Shown here: piece after piece, positions 25,723 to 35,302 of the stretch | Layout of the letters: each line of letters opens with the position of its first letter | How positions within the stretch are numbered: the stretch's first letter is position 1 | Origin: Planctomycetaceae bacterium | Lineage (GTDB): Bacteria; Planctomycetota; Planctomycetia; Pirellulales; Thermoguttaceae | Length of the DNA stretch: 57,946 bases | NCBI GenBank assembly: GCA_015062085.1 | Contig: SUVI01000005.1 | Span: 1 to 57,946 of the forward strand | Reading direction: 5' to 3' | Made by a program: the position numbers and the translations under genes | The notes under the pieces: generated by a model | Told to the model about the DNA's origin: nothing | Databases searched by the model: none | The model's input: the letters and a program-made list of their open reading frames with translations, nothing else

Positions 25723-26856
25723 TTAAAGTTCAATATTTGTATTTTCGTCTGCCAGCTCGTCAAAATCAGGCAGGTCTTCCTCCTGAGCGCCCTCGATTTC
25801 TTCGAGCGGCTCCAGATCTGCCCAGATCTTCTGTCGGAGTTCCTCGCAGATGCCCGGATTTTCGCGGAGGTAAAGTCTGGCTTTTTCACGTCCCTGACCA
25901 AGCGGCATTTCCCCGTAGCGGAACCATGCGCCGCTTCGGATGATGAGCTTCTGTGCGAGTGCCAGGTCGATGATGTCTCCCTCGTAACTGATTCCCGAAT
26001 CGTGCATCATGTCGAATTCGGCAGTCTGGAACGGAGGCGCCACCTTGTTTTTGACGACTTTCGCCTTGACTCTCTGACCGATGACGGTCTCTCCGTCTTT
26101 GATCTGTCCGACTCTCCGGACGTCGATGCGGCAGGAACAGTAGAATTTCAGCGCACGGCCTCCCGGCGTGGTTTCGGGTGAACCGTATCCCATGGTCCCG
26201 ATCTTGTCGCGGATCTGGTTGATGAAGATGACGATCGCCTTGCTTTTGGAGATGGCTCCGGTGAGTTTCCGCAGCGACTGGCTCATCAAGCGGGCCTGCA
26301 GACCGACGTGCTGGTCTCCGATCTCCCCTTCCAGCTCTTTCTTGGGTACGAGAGCCGCGACGGAGTCCACGACCACGACGTCGACTGCATTGGAGCGGAT
26401 GAGCATTTCCGCAATATGCAGAGCCTCCTCGCCGCAGGATGGCTGGCTGACCAGAAGCGTTTCAAGATCCACACCGAGTTTTCTCGCCCAGCTGGGATCC
26501 AGAGCGTGTTCCGCATCGATAAACGCCGCGATCCCTCCCTCTTTCTGCGCCTGCGCGACGACGTGCAGTGTGAGAGTGGTTTTTCCGCTGGATTCCGGAC
26601 CGAAAACTTCGATGATCCTTCCGCGCGGGAGTCCTTTTCCGCCGAGTGCCCGGTCCAGAGAAAGGCAGCCGGTCGAGATGCCCTGGATATTCAGCGAGGA
26701 GTTCGCGCCGAGAGCCATGATGGAACCGGTACCAAATTCCTTCTCGATCTGCGCGACCGTGGAACGCAGCATTTCATTTTGTGCAAGAAGCGCTTCGATC
26801 TTGCTGTTGGACCTTTTTGCGGGATCCGTTTCTCCCTCAGTTTTTTTCTTAGCCAT
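25723..26856 (-). CDS. recA: Recombinase RecA
   Basis: A 377-residue RecA, which forms ATP-dependent filaments on single-stranded DNA for strand exchange and triggers SOS responses. [13 protein letters not shown] is the N-terminal signature, [20 protein letters not shown] the Walker A loop, [19 protein letters not shown] the Walker B region, and [20 protein letters not shown] the DNA-binding loop L2 area. The acidic C-terminal tail is present. AAAGGA lies before the ATG. I looked for a LexA-type box in the 119 bases upstream and found none that I trust. Confidence 0.97.
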   Translation of the reverse strand: MAKKKTEGETDPAKRSNSKIEALLAQNEMLRSTVAQIEKEFGTGSIMALGANSSLNIQGISTGCLSLDRALGGKGLPRGRIIEVFGPESSGKTTLTLHVVAQAQKEGGIAAFIDAEHALDPSWARKLGVDLETLLVSQPSCGEEALHIAEMLIRSNAVDVVVVDSVAALVPKKELEGEIGDQHVGLQARLMSQSLRKLTGAISKSKAIVIFINQIRDKIGTMGYGSPETTPGGRALKFYCSCRIDVRRVGQIKDGETVIGQRVKAKVVKNKVAPPFQTAEFDMMHDSGISYEGDIIDLALAQKLIIRSGAWFRYGEMPLGQGREKARLYLRENPGICEELRQKIWADLEPLEEIEGAQEEDLPDFDELADENTNIEL

Positions 26857-26975
26857 GGATCTTTCCTTTCCAAACCATCCAATGTTTTGAATCGTGCCGT
26901 CACGCGGACTTTTGTGCCGTTTTTTACTTTGGCATGCAGTTTATCGTGAACGAAAAACGTTTGCCGGTATTTATT

Positions 26976-29351
26976 TTACGGCCGAGTGAAGGATCTTTTA
27001 CTATCCAAAGGCGCCTCCCACTCCTGAGATTCCTTTTTTTCATCCAAGGCGTCCCAGTCAGCATCCTCTTCATTCTGCGGTATGGACCTTTGCGGCTCGA
27101 GCTTGAATTCCTTCTGGAGATCATCCAGTGACCGGTCATCTTCAGCAGGATCTTCTTTACTTTCCTCTTTGTCGGCGGCATTTTCGTTTTTCTTCATGTC
27201 GACGGAGAAACGGACGTCCAGCGGGAGTTCATCCATTCGCCACATTCGGAGCCTGCAGTCATCGCTGCCGCCCAGAAGGTATTTGTTGTCCGGTGTGAAA
27301 TAGGCGGAAATGAGGAAAATGTCGGTCGATTCCTCTTCCGTGCCCTCTTTTGTTCGGAAGTTCCCCATGTATCCGTGAGGAGCTTTTCCGTGGTAAAGAA
27401 GGAATTCGTCACCTAGGAACAGAACGTACTTCTGGTCTCTGGAAAAGAGGACCTTGCGAATATTCTGCGTCGTGTTTTCGGTATTTTTTGTGTTCCATGC
27501 GATGGTCCGTTTCACACCTTCGCGGGGACGATTCGTCTTTGGTGCAAAATCCCAGAAAACGATCCGTCCGAGATTGTCTGCGGAAACGACTGTGAGGGAA
27601 TCGTTTTCGCTTGAGGAATTTTCGTCTTTCGGCGAGATCGCAAGTGCGACGTGATCTGCATTTGGAAAGTCATGCCGACTCAATCCTTGGACGAGATTCG
27701 GCTTGAATTCGGAGTTTTGAGCCATTCGCGGACGCTGTTCGTCGGATTCCATATCGGCCATGCAGATCCCGTAAGCCGGATTGCTTGTGCGATTGTCGAA
27801 ATAGTAGACTCCTGCGTTTGCGCCGGCGGCAGCGGCAAGGAGGTATTTTCCGTTCGGCGTAAAGGCCAGGTCGGTGAATTTTCCGACGGGATTCAGGGTC
27901 TGATAGTATGTGTCGATCGTCTTGGAAAGTCCGCCCGTGCCGCGTTTTCGGAGAACTTCCTTCCAGTTTTCGATGTCCCAGAGGATCAGTGCGCCGCAAG
28001 AAGTGTACGGATTCCCTGTGTCGTCGAGCTTGTTCACCGTCGCAGCCATGACGAACTGGCGGCCGGACGGCGTAAAGGTGACGGCGTGGATCGTGTTGAT
28101 CTTTCCCATTCCCTGCAGTTTTCTGTCATCCGCGGTCATTTTTCGTACGAAGTACCAGTTCTGCGTAGAGAGGCCGTTTTCTCCGGGACGGCTGTCGAGG
28201 CTCCAGAGGATCGCATTTCCGCCGCTGTCTACCGAGACCGCCTGATTCCCCTCCGGTGAGATGGCAATGGCCGTGATGGGGTACTCGTGATTCCAGTGCA
28301 CCACGATCGGCTGGAGCGTTTCCGTCGACCAGAAGGCAATGGGGTAACTTTCTACGGATGGACGCGTTTTTTTCCAGACAGAGTCTCTGGCGAGCGATTC
28401 GAGCGATTCCAAGTCGTCTATCGTGCCGCTTTCGGAGAAGGAAAGCAGATCGTCCGACTGTATCCCGGTTTCGGTGCTCGAGGCGGTTTCGGCTTCGGCG
28501 GAACTTTCGGCTTCGGCAGCATCGGAAAGGAGCAGATCCTGCATGTCCGCAGATCCAGAATCTCCGTCCGTCTCTTTTTCTGCTTCAGAGGATCTGCCAG
28601 GTTCGAGGTCGTCCATAAAAGAGAGGGATCCGCCTACATCGCTGGTCTCTTTTTTTTCCACAAAGAAACTGCGCGTTGGATCATAGGCGCGTTTGCCGTT
28701 TTTGTCGATCAGCAGTCTGTCAACATATACAGGCGCCGGCATCTGTGAAGTTCTGCTGTCATAGGAAAGAAACTGCTCGTCCTGAGCGTTTTTCTTCATC
28801 ACATCGTCATCATCCGCATGATTTTCCAGCTGGTCGAGGTCTTCCCAAGGTTTTTCCGGCGTACTTTCCCGCGATCTTGCCATGGGCAGCGAATCGAGTG
28901 GATCTATGTGCGTTCTTCTTCCGCCTGCCGTGATCATGTACAGTCCGTCAGGAGTGAGAGCGACCGCAGTCGGACTGTTCCATTTACAGTCTACGGAGTA
29001 TGCTTTGACGTTTGAGCGCTTGAATTCCTGTGTTGGCGCCTGAGTCAGAACTTCTACAGAGTCCGAGCTGCTCATATGGTCCCGATATACGTTCCAGACC
29101 GTGATCCCCAAGATCCCCAGCCCGGCGAGAATGACGAAGCCCCCGGCAATTACCGAGATACAGCCTAAAAGTGTCCATTCCCGAACGACTTGTTCATCCG
29201 GAAAGCCGAACTCGCCATAGTCCAGCAGCGCGGGACTGTCGTCAGAGGCCACCACATTCGGGGCGTCGACTTCCGTGATCGGCGAAGCCTGTTTTCGTTC
29301 CTTTTTATTTAAAGGAAGAAGCGGATTTTCACGAACAAAAAAATCTACCAT
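26976..29351 (-). CDS. Membrane-anchored WD40 repeat protein
   Basis: A 791-residue protein. One membrane helix lies at about 63-88 (LLGCISVIAGGFVILAGLGI) after a 60-residue cytoplasmic-type start. A long acidic Ser/Glu/Ala insert follows within about 160-310 (for example SDAAEAESSAEAETASS). The rest has WD40-type blades such as ITAIAISPEGNQAVSVDSGG, KFTDLAFTPNGKYLLAAAAG and FTPDNKYLLGGSDDCRLRMW. It ends with another acidic, Lys-rich tail. WD40 propellers bind proteins; no partner is evident. Its promoter is at 29622-29650, with a leader of about 260 bases. recA follows after 119 bases on the same strand. Confidence 0.82.
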   Translation of the reverse strand: MVDFFVRENPLLPLNKKERKQASPITEVDAPNVVASDDSPALLDYGEFGFPDEQVVREWTLLGCISVIAGGFVILAGLGILGITVWNVYRDHMSSSDSVEVLTQAPTQEFKRSNVKAYSVDCKWNSPTAVALTPDGLYMITAGGRRTHIDPLDSLPMARSRESTPEKPWEDLDQLENHADDDDVMKKNAQDEQFLSYDSRTSQMPAPVYVDRLLIDKNGKRAYDPTRSFFVEKKETSDVGGSLSFMDDLEPGRSSEAEKETDGDSGSADMQDLLLSDAAEAESSAEAETASSTETGIQSDDLLSFSESGTIDDLESLESLARDSVWKKTRPSVESYPIAFWSTETLQPIVVHWNHEYPITAIAISPEGNQAVSVDSGGNAILWSLDSRPGENGLSTQNWYFVRKMTADDRKLQGMGKINTIHAVTFTPSGRQFVMAATVNKLDDTGNPYTSCGALILWDIENWKEVLRKRGTGGLSKTIDTYYQTLNPVGKFTDLAFTPNGKYLLAAAAGANAGVYYFDNRTSNPAYGICMADMESDEQRPRMAQNSEFKPNLVQGLSRHDFPNADHVALAISPKDENSSSENDSLTVVSADNLGRIVFWDFAPKTNRPREGVKRTIAWNTKNTENTTQNIRKVLFSRDQKYVLFLGDEFLLYHGKAPHGYMGNFRTKEGTEEESTDIFLISAYFTPDNKYLLGGSDDCRLRMWRMDELPLDVRFSVDMKKNENAADKEESKEDPAEDDRSLDDLQKEFKLEPQRSIPQNEEDADWDALDEKKESQEWEAPLDSKRSFTRP

Positions 29352-29621
29352 AAAGCGGCTCCCTGCTTCCTTTCAGTGCAAATTCCCATCGGATGCACAT
29401 GTTTTCTGTTTTCAGTATTCTTGCTATTCATGCCGGAATGGAGCTCCTTTTCCTCCGGGACCATCTTAAGGCGCATGTCTGAAATGTCTTTCTTCCGTGC
29501 CTTTTGGTACTGCATCTATTTCGCGGGCAAGTGTCATTTCTCTTTTCGTGAACCGGACACTATGCGAAACTTGCAGATTTCATGAACTGAAAGTTGCTGT
29601 GTATATAAACTCTATCGGCGA

Positions 29622-29650
29622 AGTATAGCAAATTTTGCCGTTCATTTCAA
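29622..29650 (-). promoter_or_regulatory. Sigma70-type promoter of the WD40 gene
   Basis: On the minus strand TTGAAA, 17 bases, TATACT. Confidence 0.72.
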
Positions 29651-29729
29651 CAGATATTTTTCATTCAATCGATTTTTTATGAAATTTTCTAAAAATTTCC
29701 TCAATGTTTTTTCAGAAAAGGAAAAAATA

Positions 29730-29760
29730 AACAGGCGGGATCTTGCTCAAACCGCCTGTT
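29730..29760 (-). terminator. Terminator after the gene at 29946-30515
   Basis: AACAGGCGG pairs with CCGCCTGTT; a T-rich tract follows on the minus strand, and TTTT also on the plus strand. Confidence 0.75.
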
Positions 29761-29890
29761 TTGCCAATATTATGATTTATCCGATTTTCGTGTAAATACA
29801 GCCGCCTCTTTTGACGATTTTAGCTCTTTTCGCTATTTTTTGTTTCGAGAAGGCGCGAAATACACTGTTTTTGGCCAGCCGATGTTCCGT

Positions 29891-29960
29891 TTGGATCCGT
29901 TTGGATCCGTTTGGATCAGTTTGGATCAGTTTGGATCAGTTTGGATCAGTTTGGATCAGT
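29891..29960 (+). repeat. 10-bp tandem repeat over a stop codon
   Basis: Seven copies of TTGGATCMGT (two with C, five with A at the variable base). The right end contains the stop codon and last codons of the leftward gene. Confidence 0.95.
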
Positions 29961-30515
29961 CGGCAGTACTCTTGGGTACGGAACTTCCAGACGGTATGGC
30001 GCCGATGTTTCGTTCATTTCCTCCCACATTTCCCGTTCTTCTTCTGTCGCATAGTACGTCAGCCAGACTTCCTGATTTTCATCGATGCCGGCACAATCCC
30101 AATGCAGATACCCGTCGCGGACTGCGAGCATTTTTTCACGGGAGGGAAGAATGTCGCGGCAGATCAGGAGGTATAGCTCAAAGTCAGAAAGGTGCTCCGT
30201 AAAGTCAAGAACGATCTGCTTTTCGTAAAGAAGATCCGCCAGTTTCATCAACTCGGCATGCAGTTCCTCAGATGAAAGATTTTCCGGATGGACGGGACGA
30301 AGCGGCGGATCGAACCACTGCGCGATCGGCAGGACCGGCGCGACTTCCCACGCAAGCATCATTTCAAGGTAGTCATTTTCGACCGTCAGAGGCAGTCGGC
30401 TTTTGTTCAGCTGGACGATCGATTCATCATAGTACGGTTCCAGCTCACTGCGTAATTCTGCGTTTCGGATCAGCGCATCAATATCTTCAGCCGGAAATTT
30501 GCTGAGTTCTGCCAT
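29946..30515 (-). CDS. Conserved hypothetical protein, planctomycete type
   Basis: About 189 residues from the ATG at 30515 (MAELSKFPAEDIDALI), which has AGGGCGGG upstream; a TTG at 30584 would add 23 residues. Recognisable blocks are LRSELEPYYDESI, APVLPIAQWFDPPLRP, KQIVLDFTEHLSDFELYLLI and CRDILPSREKM. I associate this order with a conserved protein of Planctomycetes, but know no function. No signal peptide or membrane helix. The last residues PTDPN and the TGA stop come from the first units of the 10-bp repeat at 29891-29960, so the C-terminus is set by repeat DNA. Confidence 0.72.
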   Translation of the reverse strand: MAELSKFPAEDIDALIRNAELRSELEPYYDESIVQLNKSRLPLTVENDYLEMMLAWEVAPVLPIAQWFDPPLRPVHPENLSSEELHAELMKLADLLYEKQIVLDFTEHLSDFELYLLICRDILPSREKMLAVRDGYLHWDCAGIDENQEVWLTYYATEEEREMWEEMNETSAPYRLEVPYPRVLPTDPN

Positions 30516-30815
30516 TTTCAAACCCGCCCTGGTTTTATTTCTGGATTCTGCTTCCTTCTTCACCTGCTGTTTTCCGAATGACAAAATCCCTGACTGTTTC
30601 GGAAAACAGTATATTCTTTACTTGTAGTGTACCATATTTTAGGAGAAAAACCAATCAAATTTTAGCAAATTAAGAAATTTTTTGAAATTGGCTGACTTCC
30701 TAATCGGCATATCCCGCACAAAGAAGCCGACCGGCGGATCCTGTTTTTTTCTCCTTTTTCAGATTTTTTTTTGACTTTTTTTATGAATGGTGTGTGAGTG
30801 CCGCTTGTGAAAATT

Positions 30816-31337
30816 TTATTTCCGTGTGCGCAGCCGGATGGAGGATGGGGTGATCGCCTGCTGGCGTGAGATGCTGGAGGTTTGATTGCCGGAGGATGCT
30901 CTGGAGGCTGAGGCTTTAGAGGCTGAGGCTTTGGAAACAGACGCTTTGGAGGCTGAGGCTTTGGAGAGGTTCTGTGCGTTGGAAATGCTGCCTCGAGTCT
31001 TGCGTGATGTGGAGCCGCTGATGTCAGAGTACGCCGTCATCTGGCGATGATACGAAATGCGGAAGAGGACTGGGCCGACAGAAAACGTTTCTTCAGGATG
31101 GATCGTCGTTTCTGTATTCTGGATCCGATTTCCGGAGACGAGAGTGCCGTTCAGGGAATTTAGATCCTGAATGTGGACGACATTTTGAAACGCAAAAATA
31201 CGGCAATGCCGACGGCTGACTTCCGGATGGTTAATGATCAGATCGGCATCATTGCCGCGCCCCAGTATCGCTGGAAGCGACAATACGATGCGATTGCTTC
31301 CAGTTTCGCAATCTACGACATAAAGTTCCACCTTCAT
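30816..31337 (-). CDS. FHA domain protein with a Ser/Ala/Lys repeat tail
   Basis: A 173-residue protein. Residues about 20-95 form a forkhead-associated domain that binds phosphothreonine: ILGRGNDADLIINHPEVSRR contains the Gly-Arg, Ser and Arg of the binding site, and LNSLNGTLVSGNRI the conserved Asn-Gly. The tail (about 115-160) is a run of SKASA-type five-residue units, basic and flexible, encoded by imperfect repeats at about 30895-30970. The gene has a promoter at 31385-31413 and GGGGGAA before the ATG. No kinase gene is next to it. It probably reads threonine phosphorylation by a Ser/Thr kinase elsewhere. Confidence 0.86.
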   Translation of the reverse strand: MKVELYVVDCETGSNRIVLSLPAILGRGNDADLIINHPEVSRRHCRIFAFQNVVHIQDLNSLNGTLVSGNRIQNTETTIHPEETFSVGPVLFRISYHRQMTAYSDISGSTSRKTRGSISNAQNLSKASASKASVSKASASKASASRASSGNQTSSISRQQAITPSSIRLRTRK

Positions 31338-31384
31338 CGAATTCCCCCTTCGGAAAGTGCAGTGCGATTTTTTCCCCGGACTTT

Positions 31385-31413
31385 ATTTTAGTCTTAAATT
31401 GAAAAAAATGCAA
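31385..31413 (-). promoter_or_regulatory. Sigma70-type promoter of the FHA gene
   Basis: On the minus strand TTGCAT, 17 bases, TAAAAT, in a very AT-rich stretch. Confidence 0.6.
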
Positions 31414-31588
31414 GTGTTCCGACAAAAATTTTTTGAAATATTTTAAATTTTTTTAATTTTCTGGGTTCATGCGATTGCTGCGTATCCATTCGCGGTACGA
31501 TTTTTGTCAATGAAAATGCCGAAAAACACAGAGACGCCGATTTCAACATGCAAAACGCCGGGATCCCGACTTCTGTCCGAGCCCGTTC

Positions 31589-31867
31589 TCACTGGATCTG
31601 GTTTGCGTCGCGTTCTCGGCGGGTCGCTTCCAGATCGAAAATGAGATACTTCATGTCGAGACGAAGCTGCGAGACAGATTCCTGGATCAGGGAAAAAATC
31701 TCTCTTCGCCGATGCGTTCCAAGAACCAGAGCCTCCACGAACGGCTGAAGTTCTTCTTGATATTCCAACGGCAGCTCACGCAGTTTTCGGAGCAGAGCCT
31801 GTACGTCCTGCGGCAAATGTTCCCACGTTACGGCTGCTTTTTTTTCGGCGGAGTCAAAAGTTTTCAT
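31589..31867 (-). CDS. Small conserved hypothetical protein
   Basis: Ninety-two residues, mostly helical and charged. WEHLPQDVQALLRKLRELPL, RRREIFSLIQESVSQLRLD and MKYLIFDLEATRRERD are the distinctive blocks; I recall close relatives in Planctomycetes, without a known function. The Arg-rich second half and the leucine spacing would suit a helical dimer, possibly a nucleic-acid or protein binder; this is inference. There is no strong ribosome site. It is divergent from the large secreted gene at 32100. Confidence 0.68.
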   Translation of the reverse strand: MKTFDSAEKKAAVTWEHLPQDVQALLRKLRELPLEYQEELQPFVEALVLGTHRRREIFSLIQESVSQLRLDMKYLIFDLEATRRERDANQIQ

Positions 31868-32099
31868 ATTTCTTGAAGGACTGGTATAGTCTGAAATGAA
31901 AAATTTGTGTATAATGCGAAGACGGCATAAACGTTAAATCCGTCTCTGCCTATATTATAGCCGATAAAATCACAAAAGTCATGAAAAACTTTAAAATTTT
32001 CCGAAAATAGTTAAAGTTTTTTTGAACTTTTTCAATTTTTCCCGTTTTTCGCAAAGAAATTGTTTTTTGTACGGCACGTTTTGTGAAAGAAAACCCCCA

Positions 32100-35000
32100 A
32101 TGGTGAAATTGAAGACATTTTCGCTCCTAAAATTTATTTTTCAGAATGCCGCTTGGAATTGGATCGCAGTCTGTCTGGGGATCTTTTTGGGGGGGGCTGG
32201 AGGTCTTGAGGCTGTTCTACAGAACGCAGCAGCACAGAATTACGCTCCATTTTCGGCTGCGGAAGTTCAGGAACTGGCACAGTCCAGACCGGTCCAGGTC
32301 CCTGAGGGGGACTATTTTATGGACGATTTTGAGTCTTCCTCTCCTTCCTGGCTCGAATTTGAAAAGGATTGCACTGCGGAACTGACTCTGCGTATGCGCC
32401 AGCAGGGAGAAGCCTTTTCCGGAAAAGGGTACGAGTATCTTCAGGTCGTTTGCCGGAGTGAGGGAAGCAAGATCTATCTGGCGTATCCGATTCCGCCGAA
32501 AAAAGTAAATGCGGCGCTTTCGGTGCAGACCGTACTTTCTTCCAACCGCAGCGGGATCGAGCTTCTCGGAAGAGTCGTTTTGCCGTACACGGTCGATCCT
32601 GTGAGCGGGAAGGCGTTCTGCCTTTACGTCTCGAACCGAAGTGCGACGACCGCCATTCGGTCCTGGCAGAAGCTGACGCTGCAGAATGTGGAACGTGAAA
32701 TGATGTCGGAGGTCCGAAGGATCCAAAGGGAGAGGAAAGACATTCAGTTTGATCTTCGGGAAGCGTATTTAGATCACGTCGTTCTGAATGTTTATTCCGG
32801 GATGGTGACTGTCGATGTTTTTGTGGACCGTCTGGAAGTGTCGGGAAGTGCGGCAGGAACGGCTTTTCGCCCCCTTTCCGTTCCAGCTCCCTCGTCGTCG
32901 GGGGCGAGGAACGTTTCGCAGGAAAACATGCGTGACTTTCCGCCAGTGACTCACGAAGAAGCGCCTGCGCCGGAACTTGCGAAAACGGCAGCGCTCCCTC
33001 TCCCCGATGAGGCGGCACAAACTCCGGCAGTACAGACTCCGGCAGTACAAACTCCGGCAGTACAGACTCCGGCTGCTTCAGACGGCAGGGTGGTTCAGGA
33101 GTCCGCGGGCTCCGGAGCCTCCCAAAAACATCAGGTCGCACTGCTCAATGGCGTTGTGCTGATCGATGAAAAACCGATTTTTGTTCGGGCGATCCGTTAC
33201 TCTGGGGAGAAACTGGAGTTCTTGGCGAATCTTGGATTTAACACCGTTTGGCTTCCTGAATTTCCGACTTACGAGATGGAAGCAGAAGCTCGGCTGCAAA
33301 ACATATGGTTTATTTGTCCGATGCCGTTGAAATGGGACCAGGCCGGAGATTATGAGGAGGCACTTCTGAAGAGCGGGAAACTTCGGAACCGCTCTCTGGA
33401 CCGAGTCATCGCGTGGGATCTTGGGATCCCTCCCGGATTTAACGACATTCAGCAAATGGCTCCGGAATTTCGGGAAATGACGGCGTTGGCGCTGGTACGG
33501 CGTCATCTTGAAAAGATCCGCAAGATTTCGGAAGATGTTTTGCCGCGCAGACCAAGCCTGTGTTTTCCGCACAAGGAGTTTGCGGAGTACAGCGACTTTT
33601 GCGACATTCTGGTCCTCGATCGTTCACCGATGAATTCGACGCACAATTTTGTGGACTATGGGCTTTGGATGCGCCAAATGAACAATCTGGCCGTGAATCG
33701 CCAGCTGATATTTGCGAAGATCCCGTCGCAGTTTTCGCCAATACTGAAAGCTCAATGGAGACAGATCGCCCTAGGGATCCGGAATTCGTCTCATGATCGA
33801 GCGCTGGATCCGGAGGAACCGGGTGTCGTTCCAGATGCGCTTCCGTTTGAGCAGATCCGGCTCATGGCGTTTAACGCACTGATCGCAGGCTCTCGCGGAC
33901 TGTTTTTCGACAGTACTTCGCGGCTGGATGCTCCGGATGAGGAAACGGTCTTCCGGCGCAAGGCGCTTTCGCTCGTGAATCTTGAGTTTCTGGTGCTGGA
34001 ACAGTGGATCTCGCGAGGGAGTTCCTTTACGACGATCGCCTCGGATCACGATAATGTGGCGGGAGGGATCCTCGCTACGCCGTATGTTCGGCTCATGATC
34101 CCAATGTACATTGAAGAGGATGGACAGTACGTGAATGGGCCCGGTGCGGAACGGCAGGTAAAATTCATGGTCCGCGGAATGCCGGATACCTATGGCTGCT
34201 GGAACTATTCGCTTAGCGGGCTTTCGCCGATCCGGACCATTCGGCGTGTGGGAGGCGTGGAGATCGAACTGGAAGAACTGCCGCTCCTTTCCACTGTCGT
34301 CATGACGCAGAATATGAAGATCATCAGCAGCATTACACAGAGGATCCTTCTTTACGCTCCGCTTTTGGCTCAGAGAATGCTGGAACTCGCTGAAATGCGG
34401 CTTGAGAAGTACCTGCGTTCTTATGGAGCGGATCGGCTTCAGGGAAATGACGCTATGTGGTTCGAGCGGGCAAAGAACTATTTGCAGGCTGCGGAAAAAG
34501 CTTTGCAGACGAAAGAGTACGCGGATGCCTTCATGCTGGCTCAGCGTGCCATGCGACCGATCTGTTTTTTAGAAAAAAGAGCTTGGAAAGAACGGGGAAA
34601 GAACTTCCCCTCTCCAAATTTCCAGCCTGCCGGTGTGGCGTTCCGGTCACAGAAACTGCACGAGAAATGGAGGAACGCAATTCAGGAGTTCGAGCCGGGA
34701 CCAAACCTTTTTACCAGCGGGAATTTTGAAGAACCGGTACGTTTTAAAGCGGACGGCTGGATCAATTTCAGACTTTACCCTGAAAAACCAGGGATCGTGG
34801 TGAGAGCGAACATTCGCCAGGAAGCTGCGCATACTGGAAATTTCGGGATCGAAATGGGGGTCCTGACCAATAACAAAAAACGAGGGCCTGTGATACTCGA
34901 CTCGGCACCTTTGACCATTCGGAGTCCGAAAGTTTATGTCGGCCCCCCCGGAACGGTCTATCAGGTCGATGTGTGGCTGAATATTCCGAAAAAGCTCCGA

Positions 35001-35225
35001 AATACGGTCGACGGGGTCAAGGTGACAGACACGAATTCCGGCGACGTACTTGCCGAGAGGATCATGCAGACCGACGGCTGGCAGAAGATCTCGTTCCAGC
35101 GGATCGTCTGCAGTGACCAGCCGGTTGCCGTGCAGATCTCCATTACGGGATTTGGGATCGCGTATCTGGACGATGTCAGCATTCGGCCGCTCAGAGAAAC
35201 TCCGGCGATGGAGAGAAGTGAGTGA
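32100..35225 (+). CDS. Large secreted protein with a glycosidase-like central domain
   Basis: About 1041 residues from the ATG at 32100 (MVKLKTFSLLKFIF), chosen because a signal peptide ending near AAAQ follows; the frame is open for 26 more codons. After an N-terminal beta domain comes a linker with TPAVQ units repeated three to four times. The middle (VLLNGVVLIDEKPIFVRAIR, LGFNTVWLPEF, FNALIAGSRGLFFDST) resembles a TIM-barrel glycoside hydrolase of the beta-galactosidase type. A C-terminal galactose-binding-like module (ITGFGIAYLDDVSIRPL) ends it. I cannot identify the catalytic acids with confidence. Probably an extracytoplasmic glycan-binding or glycan-degrading protein. pyrK follows after 77 bases. 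Confidence 0.7.
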   Translation: MVKLKTFSLLKFIFQNAAWNWIAVCLGIFLGGAGGLEAVLQNAAAQNYAPFSAAEVQELAQSRPVQVPEGDYFMDDFESSSPSWLEFEKDCTAELTLRMRQQGEAFSGKGYEYLQVVCRSEGSKIYLAYPIPPKKVNAALSVQTVLSSNRSGIELLGRVVLPYTVDPVSGKAFCLYVSNRSATTAIRSWQKLTLQNVEREMMSEVRRIQRERKDIQFDLREAYLDHVVLNVYSGMVTVDVFVDRLEVSGSAAGTAFRPLSVPAPSSSGARNVSQENMRDFPPVTHEEAPAPELAKTAALPLPDEAAQTPAVQTPAVQTPAVQTPAASDGRVVQESAGSGASQKHQVALLNGVVLIDEKPIFVRAIRYSGEKLEFLANLGFNTVWLPEFPTYEMEAEARLQNIWFICPMPLKWDQAGDYEEALLKSGKLRNRSLDRVIAWDLGIPPGFNDIQQMAPEFREMTALALVRRHLEKIRKISEDVLPRRPSLCFPHKEFAEYSDFCDILVLDRSPMNSTHNFVDYGLWMRQMNNLAVNRQLIFAKIPSQFSPILKAQWRQIALGIRNSSHDRALDPEEPGVVPDALPFEQIRLMAFNALIAGSRGLFFDSTSRLDAPDEETVFRRKALSLVNLEFLVLEQWISRGSSFTTIASDHDNVAGGILATPYVRLMIPMYIEEDGQYVNGPGAERQVKFMVRGMPDTYGCWNYSLSGLSPIRTIRRVGGVEIELEELPLLSTVVMTQNMKIISSITQRILLYAPLLAQRMLELAEMRLEKYLRSYGADRLQGNDAMWFERAKNYLQAAEKALQTKEYADAFMLAQRAMRPICFLEKRAWKERGKNFPSPNFQPAGVAFRSQKLHEKWRNAIQEFEPGPNLFTSGNFEEPVRFKADGWINFRLYPEKPGIVVRANIRQEAAHTGNFGIEMGVLTNNKKRGPVILDSAPLTIRSPKVYVGPPGTVYQVDVWLNIPKKLRNTVDGVKVTDTNSGDVLAERIMQTDGWQKISFQRIVCSDQPVAVQISITGFGIAYLDDVSIRPLRETPAMERSE

Positions 35226-35302
35226 ATATTGGATCCAAATTTTAATTTTCGGCGAAACGGCGTCGGCTGTTTTGACGAACTTGAACAAGAAGAGGGATTT
35301 TT

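Larger units (their letters stand above)
29352..29945. other. Intergenic region between the WD40 and hypothetical genes
   Basis: 594 bases without a supported gene. It holds the leader and promoter of the WD40 gene, a hairpin terminator (29730-29760) and most of a 10-bp tandem repeat (29891-29960). Short open frames here have no family match. Confidence 0.6.

Noticed and set aside
26857..26975. Possible LexA box upstream of recA
   Set aside because: TTCGTTCACG-type bits are present but no GAAC-N4-GTTC or CTGT-N8-ACAG palindrome can be read.
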